DNA of 64,000 nt from positions 186,001 through 250,000 of the forward strand of contig NZ_CP087588.1 in the NCBI RefSeq assembly GCF_020985305.1, given 5' to 3'. Shown here in pieces: positions 1-8,105 of this stretch; position 1 is the first letter of the stretch, and every line of letters starts with the position of its first letter. The notes beneath the pieces were generated by a model that saw nothing but the letters and a program-made list of their open reading frames with translations, ran no database searches and was not told the origin of the DNA. The translations under genes were made by a program, and so were the position numbers. Origin of the DNA: Croceicoccus sp. Ery15 (GTDB lineage Bacteria > Pseudomonadota > Alphaproteobacteria > Sphingomonadales > Sphingomonadaceae).

Positions 1-1
1 A

Positions 2-520
2 GAGAGGTATCAGCCGAGGCGATATTTCTATCGATCCCTGCGCGAAACGACATCCGCGACGGTCGTCCAAGTTTATGACTACAAGAAGGGAAAACGCAAA
101 GGACAGGTCAACTACCTTCGCCACCACGCTTTCTCACCTCGCTTCCAACAAATCGGGAGCAATTGGTTTCTATCGATTTCCCCTACCTTTGTTTTCACCG
201 AAGACGGTTTCCGCGCTCATAGGTTCGCCTCCGATCTCCTTGCTGGGAAGAAGAGGCTCGATCGTAACGGATCGATACGCGGACAGATGATGATGTTCCG
301 TTTTCTGCTTTCAGGAATTGATCTTCAGCCGCACGCGAAGTTCGATCTTTTTCAAGAAGCCGAGGAAGTCAGCCCGGTTCTGACATTCAACGTCGTTGAA
401 CCCGTAGCCATGGAAGCGGCCGTTCCTGAGAACGCTTGGTCCGAAACAGATCCGAACGCCAAACGGATGAAGGTTCAGGACGATGAGTCCACACAGGGGG
501 AGTTGGGAGTAGGCGTGTGA
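2..520 (+). CDS. APAZ-domain protein, C-terminal part (short-Argonaute partner), 5' end outside window
   Basis: The reading frame is open from base 2 to a TGA at 518-520 (172 codons) and has no start inside the window, so the gene is cut by the left edge. The translation holds features of the C-terminal half of APAZ domains: a W-F-L-S-I-S-P-T-F-V-F-T-E-D-G-F block near codon 55, then a basic helix with K-K-R-L-D-R-N-G-S-I-R-G-Q leading into a hydrophobic MMMFRFLL stretch. APAZ proteins pair with short Argonautes and carry an N-terminal effector (SIR2, TIR, DUF4365/DREN, Mrr or HNH). That effector is not visible, so the subtype cannot be named. The last 50 residues are acidic and probably disordered. 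The stop overlaps the GTG of the Argonaute gene, which points to translational coupling. Confidence 0.8.
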   Translation, partial: ERYQPRRYFYRSLRETTSATVVQVYDYKKGKRKGQVNYLRHHAFSPRFQQIGSNWFLSISPTFVFTEDGFRAHRFASDLLAGKKRLDRNGSIRGQMMMFRFLLSGIDLQPHAKFDLFQEAEEVSPVLTFNVVEPVAMEAAVPENAWSETDPNAKRMKVQDDESTQGELGVGV

Positions 521-1974
521 CATTCACATTCGAAACTCGCTGTATTCCCGAGCCAGATCTCGAATTTGGGGATGGCGGCCTGTTCCTCGACCCGCGTGTC
601 GGATTGATGCGCCACGGCCCTCTGCAGCCAAAGCCTGGCGACCTGATTCGGATCGGAGTGGTAGGCACATCTGATACGGTCGATGGGTTTGCCAAATACA
701 TCGACCGCGCGATGCAAGGTATCCCGAGCGACAATGAAAAACTGGGGAATTTGCATCCAGATTTCCCCGGGCTTGGAAACCAGAACCCCTTTCGCTGCCG
801 CTTCGAAGTGCCTCGGGAAGCCTGCCAGACGGTTCTTCAATCCGAGATAAAGAGGATTGTTGCGATAAGGAACCACGAGGAAGCGGTTCGCGCCGCTGTC
901 GATCTGCTGATCGTGCAGGCGCGCATTTTGCTTGAGGGCACTTCGCGTCCCGAGGTGATCGTCATCGCCCTACCGAAAGTTCTGATCGAAAAGGTGGTCA
1001 ACGCACGTAGCATCGTGTCCGAAGATGATGATGACGATGATGAGGAGGAAGCCGGCCCTACCGAGCTCAATTTCCGTGATCTGTTCAAGGCAAAGGCGTT
1101 GAGCCTTAGCGTGCCGACGCAGATTGCTTGGCCTTCGGTCTGGGATGACGCCTTCAAGCTTTCCAGGAAGATGAAAACCACTGAGCGCAAGGTGCAAGGC
1201 CCAGCTACGCGGGCTTGGAACCTGCTCAACGCGATTTTCTACAAGGCCGGTCGCGTGCCGTGGCGTCTACCCAAATCCGACGGATATGAAACATGCTATC
1301 TTGGTATCGGATTTTATCGGGACCTGGACGGCCATCGGCTTTGGACAAGCACCGCTCAGATGTTTGACGAGCGGGGTAAAGGGCTGATCCTTCGCGGAGC
1401 GAGGGCTCGTACTGATCGGCCAGGAAAGCACCCCTATCTGGCCCGCGCAGATGCTTGCGATCTCGTCAAGCGCTCGCTTGAGACTTATTTTGAGCATCAC
1501 CGCACGATGCCGGCCCGGATCGTCATTCTGAAGACGTCCCGCTTCGAGAATAGCGAATCTCGTGGCTTCGCAGAAGCTATCGAAGAGATGCGCGTCGCCA
1601 TGACTGATATGGTTTGGGTATCGGAAGGTGGCCATGTAGCCCTCTTCCGGGAAGGTGATTACCCCGCGCTCAGGGGGAGCTTCGTCCGCATTGGAAACGA
1701 CGGCATCCTCTACACGCGGGGTAGCGTCCCATACTACGGCACCTACCCGGGCGCACGAATGCCCAACGCACTACAGCTTCGGCCCTATGAATGTGAAACC
1801 TCGCTGGACGAAATAGCTACCGAAATCCTTGCCTTAACCAAGATGAATTGGAACTCGACCCAATTCGATCACGCACTTCCCATCCCCATCCGAGCAGCGC
1901 GGGAAGTCGGACGGGTTTTGAAGCACGTTAGCTATGCCGAGCGAGATCAGCCCGACTTTCGCTATTACATGTGA
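517..1974 (+). CDS. Short prokaryotic Argonaute (MID-PIWI), predicted catalytically inactive
   Basis: A 485-aa protein, the length of short pAgos that have MID and PIWI but no N or PAZ domains. MID-like features are an R-I-G-V-V-G strand at 45-50, E-V-I-V-I-A-L-P-K-V at 146-155, and a T-Q-I...K...Q-G-P-A-T-R-A-W-N-L segment at 201-236. PIWI starts near 258 with C-Y-L-G-I-G-F, where Gly264 sits where nucleolytic Argonautes have the first catalytic Asp. The C-terminal N-W-N-S-T-Q-F-D and P-I-P-I-R-A-A block (444-461) is typical. An acidic run (169-178, D/E only) lies in the MID loop. The gene starts at GTG 517 overlapping the APAZ stop. Short pAgos bind guide RNA and target DNA and switch on the partner's effector; that role is known from the family, not shown here. 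An IS5 element begins about 40 bases downstream. Confidence 0.88.
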   Translation: MTFTFETRCIPEPDLEFGDGGLFLDPRVGLMRHGPLQPKPGDLIRIGVVGTSDTVDGFAKYIDRAMQGIPSDNEKLGNLHPDFPGLGNQNPFRCRFEVPREACQTVLQSEIKRIVAIRNHEEAVRAAVDLLIVQARILLEGTSRPEVIVIALPKVLIEKVVNARSIVSEDDDDDDEEEAGPTELNFRDLFKAKALSLSVPTQIAWPSVWDDAFKLSRKMKTTERKVQGPATRAWNLLNAIFYKAGRVPWRLPKSDGYETCYLGIGFYRDLDGHRLWTSTAQMFDERGKGLILRGARARTDRPGKHPYLARADACDLVKRSLETYFEHHRTMPARIVILKTSRFENSESRGFAEAIEEMRVAMTDMVWVSEGGHVALFREGDYPALRGSFVRIGNDGILYTRGSVPYYGTYPGARMPNALQLRPYECETSLDEIATEILALTKMNWNSTQFDHALPIPIRAAREVGRVLKHVSYAERDQPDFRYYM

Positions 1975-2010
1975 AGGCTGGCACGAGTTGGGGCTGCGGC
2001 CAATTCGTTA

Positions 2011-2783
2011 CTAGGGCGTAGACTCATTAGCGGCGATCCATAGGCGTGTGCAGAAGAGCTTGATGGCAGCGAGGAAGTTATCGCTTCGTTTGTCGTATCT
2101 GGTGGCCAAGCCTCTGGCGTTTTTGAGTTTCCCGAAGAAACGCTCGACCAGATTACGGTAGCGATACAGGAAGCTGCTGAACGCGAAGCCTTTGCGACGA
2201 TTGCGCTTGACTGGGATGTTGGCGAAGCCACCCTGCGCGGTGATCTGACTGCGAATGGCATCGCTGTCATAAGCCTTATCGGCGAGAAAGGTGGTGGCGT
2301 TCGGCACGGCGGCCAGCAGCCTCTCGGCCTCACGGCAATCGCTCGCCTGGCCTTCGGACAGATGCAGTTGGATCGGCAGGCCGCGACCATCAACCAGGGC
2401 ATGGATCTTGGTTGTCAAACCGCCCCGGGAACGTCCCATGCAGCGATTTGGGTCCCCCTTTTTAGGGTCGCACCGTGCTGGTGGACCCGGATGGAAGAAC
2501 TGTCGATCATGACCAACTCGCCGTCGAAGGCTTGGCTCACCGCTTCGAGAAGGCGGTCCCACACACCGGCTTTGCGCCAGCGCACGAAACGGTTGTAGCA
2601 GGTGGTATGTGGGCCATAGCGCTCGGGAATATCAGCCCAAGGACTGCCCGTGCGAAAGCGCCACAATATCCCGTCGATGACCCGCCGGTCATCCACACGC
2701 GGAACCCCGCGAGGCTTGTTCGGCAACAACGGCTCGATCACCAGCCACTCATCATCGGTCAGTTCAAATCTACGACGCGTCAT
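2011..2783 (-). CDS. IS5-family DDE transposase made by -1 frameshifting (OrfA + OrfB)
   Basis: OrfA starts at ATG 2783 (residues begin MTRRRFELTDDEW) and its own frame ends at 2415. OrfB continues in the -1 frame down to 2011. The frames overlap at a run of five A's (minus strand, about 2459-2463) in the context CCTAAAAAGG, a plausible slippery site. OrfA has the DUF4096-type W-x-x-I-x-P-L-L-P domain and the first catalytic Asp (V-M-I-D-S-S-S). OrfB has L-A-D-K-A-Y-D-S with the second Asp and the Y-R-x-R-N-x-V-E-R-F-F-x-K-L-K catalytic-Glu motif. The fusion would be about 257 aa, normal for the group. The TAG stop lies inside the CTAG flank, so the target site appears to supply it. Confidence 0.85.
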
Positions 2784-2853
2784 CCAAAGCTCCTTCCCGA
2801 AGCCTTGAATCAACCGCGCCCGCGCCGCGCAAGTCAGTTTATGAGTTTACGGC
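2015..2853 (-). mobile_element. IS5-family insertion sequence (IS427-group-like), 839 bp
   Basis: Imperfect terminal inverted repeats are visible: after a CTAG at 2011-2014 the left end reads GGCGTAGACTCAT, and the complement of the right end before CTAG 2854-2857 reads GCCGTAAACTCAT (11 of 13 match). CTAG on both sides fits the TA-centred target duplication of the IS427 group. The element carries one transposase gene split over two frames. It sits 40 bases after the Argonaute gene and may mark the right boundary of the defence module. Confidence 0.85.
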
Positions 2854-2895
2854 CTAGCTGTCTGACATCTACCCTTCATTCTCCCTCGCCATGTC

Positions 2896-3129
2896 TCAGT
2901 TTACGTATTTTCGCCGGAGGAGTGCGAGCAGGTCATCCGCTAGACGGCTGCGTTCGGCCCGCAATTCCATGCGTGTCCGGTCTGCCCGGGTGGGCAGGAT
3001 AAGCGCGCGTTCTTCCTGGTCGCCGCGTGCGGCACGTCGTTGTGAGCCGTCCTCAGTTCGAACCTCCCGTGGTGAAGGGAGGAAACGCACACGCCCGTCG
3101 ACGTGAGCTTTCTGGCATTTCGCTCTCAA
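2896..3129 (-). CDS. Possible small basic protein, 77 aa, unrecognised
   Basis: The region between the IS5 element and the ParB-like gene (2858-3248) has no clear gene. The best candidate is this minus-strand frame with a TTG start. It encodes a highly charged, Arg- and Glu-rich protein whose last 30 residues (R-T-R-M-E-L-R-A-E-R-S-R-L-A-D-D-L-L) could form a helix. I know no family for it. The opposite strand also has an open frame of similar length, so this could be a GC-rich chance frame. Confidence 0.25.
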   Translation of the reverse strand: MRAKCQKAHVDGRVRFLPSPREVRTEDGSQRRAARGDQEERALILPTRADRTRMELRAERSRLADDLLALLRRKYVN

Positions 3130-3248
3130 TTACGGGCCGACCGCAATCGGCCCACCCGCGGTCATAGAGAGGGAAGGGGGCTTGCTTCTGTTTGAGCCGA
3201 ATGGGCGTCGAAGGTCGATGCCCGTGCTCATATTCAGGAGTATGTTCC

Positions 3249-5237
3249 ATGATCAAGTCGATCCCGCTGGCCAAGTTGGTCCAGTCCCCTCGCAATGTGC
3301 GCCGTCACGGTGACCCAGCCGCAGATTCCGAACTGAAAGCGAGCATTGCAGCCCATGGGCTGTTGCAGAACCTCATCGTTCGGCCTGCGGCTCGTGGCAA
3401 ATTCGAGGTCGAAGCCGGAGAGCGCCGCCGCTGCGCCCTGCTGGCGCTTGCCGAAGAGAAAGTCCTGCCGAAGGGCTACGAGGTTACCTGCCTCGTGCTT
3501 GAGGACGATGCGGAAATCGCAGTCGAAACGAGCCTGGCCGAAAACTTCCATCGCCTCGCGATGAACCCGGCCGACGAAGCGCAGGCGTTCGCTGCCCTGA
3601 TCGAGGCAGGTGCATCGACGGAGGACGTCGCGCGCCGGTTCGGACTGACGGTCCGCTTCGTTGAAGGCCGTCTGCGTCTCGCCACCCTTGCACCCGTCGT
3701 CTTCGATGCACTGGCGGCCGGCGAAATCACTCTCGATCTCGCCAAAGCTTTCGGCGCGACCTCCGACCAGGAAATTCAGGCTCGCGTCTATGAACAGGCG
3801 TCTTCGGGCTATTATGCGCCCAGCGCCGACAGTATCCGGCGCATGGTGCTCTCCGGCACGGTTCGCGGCAACGATGCTCGGGCCCGCCTTGTCGGTCGCG
3901 AAGCCTATATCGCTGCAGGTGGCCGGATCGAACGCGAACTCTTCGACGACGATGACAGCGAGTCCTGGGTCGATGTCGCGCTTCTGGAAACGCTCGCCGC
4001 GGAGGAGATGGAAAAGCGCGCCAAGGCGCTCGCAGCAGAACAGGGTCTTGCCTGGGTCAAGCCGACGCTTGACGCCTATGCCAGTCACGATCTCGTCGAA
4101 GGCCTCATTCGACTTCCAGCCGAGCCGGCTCCGTTGACTGACGCCGAACTGGCCCGCCTTGACGAGCTCGATGCCTCGTACGACGAGCATGCGGCCATTC
4201 TTGAGGACGAAGACAGCGCCGAAGAAGCAATTGCTGCGGCCGAGGCGACGATCGAAGCGATCGAGCGCGAATGCCAGGACATTCGGGCAAAGCCCCCGGA
4301 GCTGGCACCCGAACTGAAGGCCGATGCCGGAATGATCCTCGTTCTCTCGCGCGACGGCACACCGGTTCTCCAGCCGGTGTTCTACGGCGAGCGCGACATC
4401 GAAGTCGTTGGTGACGAAGATGTCGTCGAAGTCGTTGCGAGTGTCGGCAGTGATGGCAAACGCCGTGCAGCGCTTTCCAAGCGCCTGGTCGACGAACTTG
4501 CGATGCAACGTCGTGACGTGCTCGCGCTCCACGTGGCCTCGGATCCCGGCCTTTCGCTTGACATCATGGTCTTCACCCTCGCGGATGCCGACACCCACGA
4601 CTGGCGGTCGCGCGCGGCCACGACCCTGCGTGGCGGCGTCCCTGCGGGTCCGATTGTCGGGTTCGAAGCGAAGGATGCGCCGGCAAGCGCATCCCTTGCG
4701 GACCTGCGCTCTGGTCTCGATGAGAGCTGGCGATCTGGCGAAGACGCTTCGTCGCGCTTCAAGATGTTTCGGGCACTCGCCGATGAAAGCCGCGCAGCAT
4801 GGCTCGGCTTCGTCGTCGCTCGCACGCTCGAGGCGAGTCTCAACATGGCAGGCGAACGTCAGATCACGTTTCAGGATCATCTGGGCAGCACGATCGGCAT
4901 TGACATGTCGCAATGGTGGCGTCCGACCGCGGCAAACTACTTCGACCGCGTCTCAAAGCAGGTCATCCTTGATGCGCTCACCGATGTTGGCGGTTTGGAA
5001 CTGTCCTCACGCTTCGCATCGGTGAAAAAGGGCGATCTTGCGATGAGCGCCGAGCGCGTCTTCGCGGGGACCTACATCACCGAGGTCGAAGTTCGGGAAA
5101 GGGCCCTCGCCTGGGTGCCTGAAGTCATGCGCTTTGCCGACCAGCCGGAAATTCCTGCCGACAACGATGCGCAAAGTCCCGACGCGGATTTCGTCGCCAA
5201 CGACGACAATCAGCCCCCGAGCGAGCTGGCCGCCTGA
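3249..5237 (+). CDS. ParB/Srx-like N-terminal domain plasmid protein, 662 aa
   Basis: The N-terminus has the ParB nuclease-like fold signature: S-P-R-N-V-R-R, then A-A-H-G-L-L-Q-N-L-I-V-R-P and E-A-G-E-R-R-R-C-A-L-L (residues about 10-65). It is followed by the L-A-E-N-F-H-R-L-A-M-N-P-A-D-E-A region and an HTH (T-E-D-V-A-R-R-F-G-L-T). A helical, acidic middle (about 300-370) and a long C-terminal region of unknown function follow, so it is much longer than partitioning ParB (about 300 aa). Proteins of this build are common accessory genes of alphaproteobacterial plasmids and integrative elements; no ParA neighbour is seen, so a true partition role is doubtful. ATG 3249 is preferred over an in-frame upstream start because AGGAG lies about 10 bases before it. 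Confidence 0.85.
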   Translation: MIKSIPLAKLVQSPRNVRRHGDPAADSELKASIAAHGLLQNLIVRPAARGKFEVEAGERRRCALLALAEEKVLPKGYEVTCLVLEDDAEIAVETSLAENFHRLAMNPADEAQAFAALIEAGASTEDVARRFGLTVRFVEGRLRLATLAPVVFDALAAGEITLDLAKAFGATSDQEIQARVYEQASSGYYAPSADSIRRMVLSGTVRGNDARARLVGREAYIAAGGRIERELFDDDDSESWVDVALLETLAAEEMEKRAKALAAEQGLAWVKPTLDAYASHDLVEGLIRLPAEPAPLTDAELARLDELDASYDEHAAILEDEDSAEEAIAAAEATIEAIERECQDIRAKPPELAPELKADAGMILVLSRDGTPVLQPVFYGERDIEVVGDEDVVEVVASVGSDGKRRAALSKRLVDELAMQRRDVLALHVASDPGLSLDIMVFTLADADTHDWRSRAATTLRGGVPAGPIVGFEAKDAPASASLADLRSGLDESWRSGEDASSRFKMFRALADESRAAWLGFVVARTLEASLNMAGERQITFQDHLGSTIGIDMSQWWRPTAANYFDRVSKQVILDALTDVGGLELSSRFASVKKGDLAMSAERVFAGTYITEVEVRERALAWVPEVMRFADQPEIPADNDAQSPDADFVANDDNQPPSELAA

Positions 5238-5271
5238 CCTCCTCCTGACAGGAACGGCTGCTCGCCACGGT

Positions 5272-5307
5272 GAAGCGGTCCTCCGGCACATGCCGGGGGG
5301 CCGCTTC
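5272..5307 (+). terminator. Strong hairpin between the ParB-like gene and ardC
   Basis: The left arm GAAGCGGTCCTCCGGCA pairs with the right arm TGCCGGGGGGCCGCTTC across a 2-base turn, giving a stem of about 17 pairs with two G-T pairs. Only a pyrimidine-rich CTTCCTTC follows, not a clean T run, so it could act as a terminator, an mRNA stabiliser or an attenuator before ardC, whose AGGAG-ATG follows 85 bases later. Confidence 0.5.
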
Positions 5308-5392
5308 CTTCATGGAAAGAGAGCGGAGGGGGCTCCGGGATCTCCGGCACTGACCGACGGAACTGTCGTCAGGCCATTTCAGGAGATCCAAC

Positions 5393-6334
5393 ATGGCCTA
5401 TCGCAAGGGACAAAGCGGCGCAGTGTCGCCTGCTACCCGTATCACCCAGGAAATCATCGCCCGCCTCGAGTCCGGCACGAAGCCCTGGATCAAGCCATGG
5501 CGCGGTGTGCCAGTCTCGCGCCCATTGCGGGCGTGCGGCATCCCTTATCGCGGCATGAATGTATTCTGGCTCTGGATGGTTGCCGACATGTGCGGTTACG
5601 CCTCGCCGTTCTGGATGACCTACAATCAGGCCAAAGAACTGGGCGCACAGGTGCGCAAGGGTGAAAAATCCACCATCGCCATCTTCTACAAGAGCTACAC
5701 CAAGGAAGTAGAAGCACCCGACACCGGCGAAAAAACCGACGAAAGCCGTCGCGTGTTGAAGGCCTATCCGGTTTTCAATGCTGATCAGGTCGAAGGTCTT
5801 CCGGAACGTTTCCATCCCGCCGCGACGCTTGAGGTGGTGGAGCCCGAGGGCCGTCAGGCTGAACTCGACTCATTCTTTGCCAGTATTCCGGCCGTCCTGC
5901 GTCATCAGGGCGACGAAGCCTATTATGAGCCGGTAGCTGACCGGGTGACAATGCCGCCCGCGCATCTCTTCTCGGGCTTCGACCACTATTACGCGACGCT
6001 CGCGCACGAGCTATCGCATTGGACCGGTCATGCCAGCCGCCTCGACCGTAATCTCAAGAATCGATTTGGCTCTGCAGCTTACGCTGCCGAGGAACTCATT
6101 GCCGAACTTTCGAGCGCCATGCTTGGCGCTGAACTCGGTCTGCCAGTCACACACCTGGATAGCCATGCGAGCTATATCGAGCATTGGCTCAAGCTCCTGA
6201 AGCAGGATGACCGTGCCATTCTCACCGCTGCCGCGAAGGCTGAGGAAGCATCAAGGCTTTTGCTCAGACTCGGAGGACGGATCTCTGCCGATGATATTGA
6301 CGAAGCGTCTGACGACGCTGCGCTGGCCGCTTGA
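5393..6334 (+). CDS. ardC: ArdC-like antirestriction / ssDNA-binding protein with zincin-like domain
   Basis: 313 aa. The N-terminal half has the ArdC ssDNA-binding pattern: I-I-A-R-L-E-S-G-T-K-P-W-x-x-P-W, then Y-R-G-M-N-V-F-W-L, W-M-T-Y-N-Q-A-K-E-L-G and V-R-K-G-E-K-S-T-I. The C-terminal half holds a metallopeptidase-like H-E-L-S-H-W-T-G-H motif (near 206-214) and a downstream E-E-L-I-A-E-L. In conjugative elements this family protects incoming single strands and blocks type I restriction; the protease activity is only inferred from the HExxH motif. The start ATG is preceded by CAGGAG 8 bases upstream. It is the second gene of an apparent plus-strand accessory run (ParB-like, ardC, 140-aa protein, DUF2493). 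Confidence 0.87.
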   Translation: MAYRKGQSGAVSPATRITQEIIARLESGTKPWIKPWRGVPVSRPLRACGIPYRGMNVFWLWMVADMCGYASPFWMTYNQAKELGAQVRKGEKSTIAIFYKSYTKEVEAPDTGEKTDESRRVLKAYPVFNADQVEGLPERFHPAATLEVVEPEGRQAELDSFFASIPAVLRHQGDEAYYEPVADRVTMPPAHLFSGFDHYYATLAHELSHWTGHASRLDRNLKNRFGSAAYAAEELIAELSSAMLGAELGLPVTHLDSHASYIEHWLKLLKQDDRAILTAAAKAEEASRLLLRLGGRISADDIDEASDDAALAA

Positions 6335-6345
6335 AGGAGGGCATC

Positions 6346-6768
6346 ATGGGCCGATCGGTCAGCTATCCCAGCGGGGCCATTGTCGCCTTCACCGTGCTCG
6401 AAGTCGAAAACGACGACGACTGGGACTTCGAATATGAATGGCTCCGCGAGGATTTGCGCGAGCGCGCAGGGCAGGCATTCCCTTCCCTGATCGCGCACGA
6501 CGGTTGGCGAAGCCGCGAAGACCGTATCCTCATGCGCAATGCCTATGCGGATTTCGGCGTGTCGGTTTACGCCGGCCTGGTTGCGGTATGGATCGTCGAG
6601 CGCGACGATGGCGCCTATTGGGATGCCGATTGGCGCACGGCCAGATCGCCCAGAGCACAACGCTGGCTGTCCCAGATCGCCTCGCGCTTTGAAGCGTTGT
6701 TCGGCGACTACGTCTGCCTCGGTCACATGTCGAACGGTGAGGGCGTCTACGCAAAACGGGTGGCCTGA
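6346..6768 (+). CDS. Conserved-looking plasmid protein of unknown function, 140 aa
   Basis: Starts at ATG 6346, eleven bases after the ardC stop, with GGAGG just upstream; an in-frame TTG at 6331 would overlap ardC but lacks a ribosome site. The product is soluble, acidic and rich in Trp and Asp (D-D-D-W-D-F-E-Y-E-W-L-R-E-D-L near the start; W-L-S-Q-I-A-S-R-F-E-A-L-F-G-D-Y near the end). No family or catalytic motif was recognised. Its tight spacing behind ardC suggests co-transcription and a role in the plasmid's establishment gene set, but that is inference only. Confidence 0.7.
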   Translation: MGRSVSYPSGAIVAFTVLEVENDDDWDFEYEWLREDLRERAGQAFPSLIAHDGWRSREDRILMRNAYADFGVSVYAGLVAVWIVERDDGAYWDADWRTARSPRAQRWLSQIASRFEALFGDYVCLGHMSNGEGVYAKRVA

Positions 6769-7068
6769 ATGCGCCAGTCACTTTGATCGTGCCGAGGTGC
6801 CTGTTCTCCCTGACGAAGCCTTCAGGTGCACTCATGGTCTGAAGCCATGCGAGAGAGGCCCTGGGCCAGCCGCCAGTCTTCCGCAACCCGGCTTGCGCAG
6901 GCCCGAGTTGGCCCGGCCCTGTGGGCCGTTGGCCTGCCCGCGCCAGCCTGCCCAAGCGGGTTTCCCCTGTCGGGTGCGGAGACTGCCTCAAGCTGGCCCT
7001 GACGGGCTCTCGCTGGCGCAGCCATGAGCGGGTGCGTCAGCCTCACGCCAGTCAGGAGGACAATACCC
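6769..7068. other. 300-base GC-rich spacer with dense short inverted repeats
   Basis: No supported gene. The middle (about 6858-6965) is crowded with GGCC and GCCC tracts that can fold on each other (for example GGCCCGGCCCTGTGGGCC), so a structured leader or a small RNA is possible. The spacer ends in AGGAGG ahead of the DUF2493 gene. No T run or known RNA family was recognised. Confidence 0.35.
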
Positions 7069-8034
7069 ATGCACTCATCATTTTCTGACCAACTTGCCGG
7101 CCTCGATCTTTCCGGTTTTTCGATTGGTCCTGCCCCGGTTTCCACCAATGATTTTCCGGTCCACGATGCGGTCGTCCATACTCTCGAAGCGGTCTGGTCC
7201 GATCTTTTTGCGATGGTCTCTGGGACTGCGCTGGAGGCCGATGCCGAGGACCTCGGCTGGGCGTTCGTCAACATCTTCCACCGTTCCGCGACCCGCAAAT
7301 CGACCGTCGTCGACCGCGCAACCGACGAAGTCCGAGCGCTCCTGGCCACTGCCGATGGATCCGAAATTCACACCCATGAACTCGAGACCCAGGTTGAGCG
7401 TGCGCAGTGTGCCGAAGGGGCCATGATCGCTCTCGAAGAGATGCGCGAAGTGGCCGCTGCCCTCTATCTCAACGAATTCGGCTCCTCGTGGAAGCCCGTG
7501 TCGAGTTCGCGCTTCAATCACAGCGCCATGCTGACTTCCGCGCTTGTGGAGGGCCGCGAGTTCGTCCGAGCCCGGTCCGAAGCCAAGCGCCGCGCCGCCA
7601 TGCCAGAAGGTACGCCGGTGATCTTTGCCGGTGGCCGCACACGCCATCCAAACGAGCAGGACGCTCTCACTTTCGCCAACAACGTCTGGGCTACTCTGGA
7701 CAAGGTTCACGACCGGGTTCCTGACATGGTTCTTGTCCACGGCGGTGATACCAAGGGCGTTGACCGTCTGGCATCTTCTTGGGCGGAACGACGCAACATC
7801 CCGCAAATCAGCTTCTCCCTCGACATGCGCCTGGGGGCACGCGCAGGCTTCAAGCGCAATGAGCGTATGCTCTCGCTTGACCCCCGTTATGTCGTCGCCT
7901 TTCCCGGAAACGGGGTCCTGGAGCGCCTCGTCATCGAAGCGAAATCCCGTCGGATTACCGTCGTAGATCGCCGCGGTCCTGTCAACGGCGGCGTAAAAGT
8001 CGTCCATTGGGCGGAGCAAAACCAGGCCACTTGA
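7069..8034 (+). CDS. DUF2493 (SLOG/YpsA-like) domain protein, C-terminal end replaced by IS21
   Basis: Starts at ATG 7069 with AGGAGG nine bases upstream. Residues about 185-305 contain the DUF2493 Rossmann-like domain: V-I-F-A-G-G-R, D-M-V-L-V-H-G-G-D-T-K-G-V-D-R-L-A, W-A-E-R-R-N-I-P-Q and K-R-N-E-R-M-L. These SLOG-superfamily proteins bind nucleotides or derived ligands; the role of this plasmid branch is unknown. The genuine protein ends near D-R-R-G-P at base 7979; the last 18 codons are read from the left end of IS21 copy 1. Only the extreme tail seems lost, so the domain itself may still work. Confidence 0.8.
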   Translation: MHSSFSDQLAGLDLSGFSIGPAPVSTNDFPVHDAVVHTLEAVWSDLFAMVSGTALEADAEDLGWAFVNIFHRSATRKSTVVDRATDEVRALLATADGSEIHTHELETQVERAQCAEGAMIALEEMREVAAALYLNEFGSSWKPVSSSRFNHSAMLTSALVEGREFVRARSEAKRRAAMPEGTPVIFAGGRTRHPNEQDALTFANNVWATLDKVHDRVPDMVLVHGGDTKGVDRLASSWAERRNIPQISFSLDMRLGARAGFKRNERMLSLDPRYVVAFPGNGVLERLVIEAKSRRITVVDRRGPVNGGVKVVHWAEQNQAT

Positions 8035-8094
8035 TCCGGGTGTTGGCGAGCGCCGGGAGGGCGTAGCCCGAGCGGGGGTCGCCAACACCCGGAT
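8034..8094. repeat. Perfect 16-bp inverted repeat inside the left end of IS21 copy 1
   Basis: ATCCGGGTGTTGGCGA (8034-8049) is exactly complementary to TCGCCAACACCCGGAT (8079-8094), with a 29-base GC-rich loop. It lies between the terminal repeat and the end of istB, where it could stop transcription leaving or entering the element. The same structure is at 14800-14860 in copy 2. Confidence 0.8.
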
Positions 8095-8105
8095 TGCCGT
8101 TTCTG

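Noticed and set aside
3234..4913. Long minus-strand open frame (559 codons) opposite the ParB-like gene
   Set aside because: It is a third-position GC shadow of the plus-strand gene: no start context, no domain pattern, and the plus frame has clear ParB motifs.
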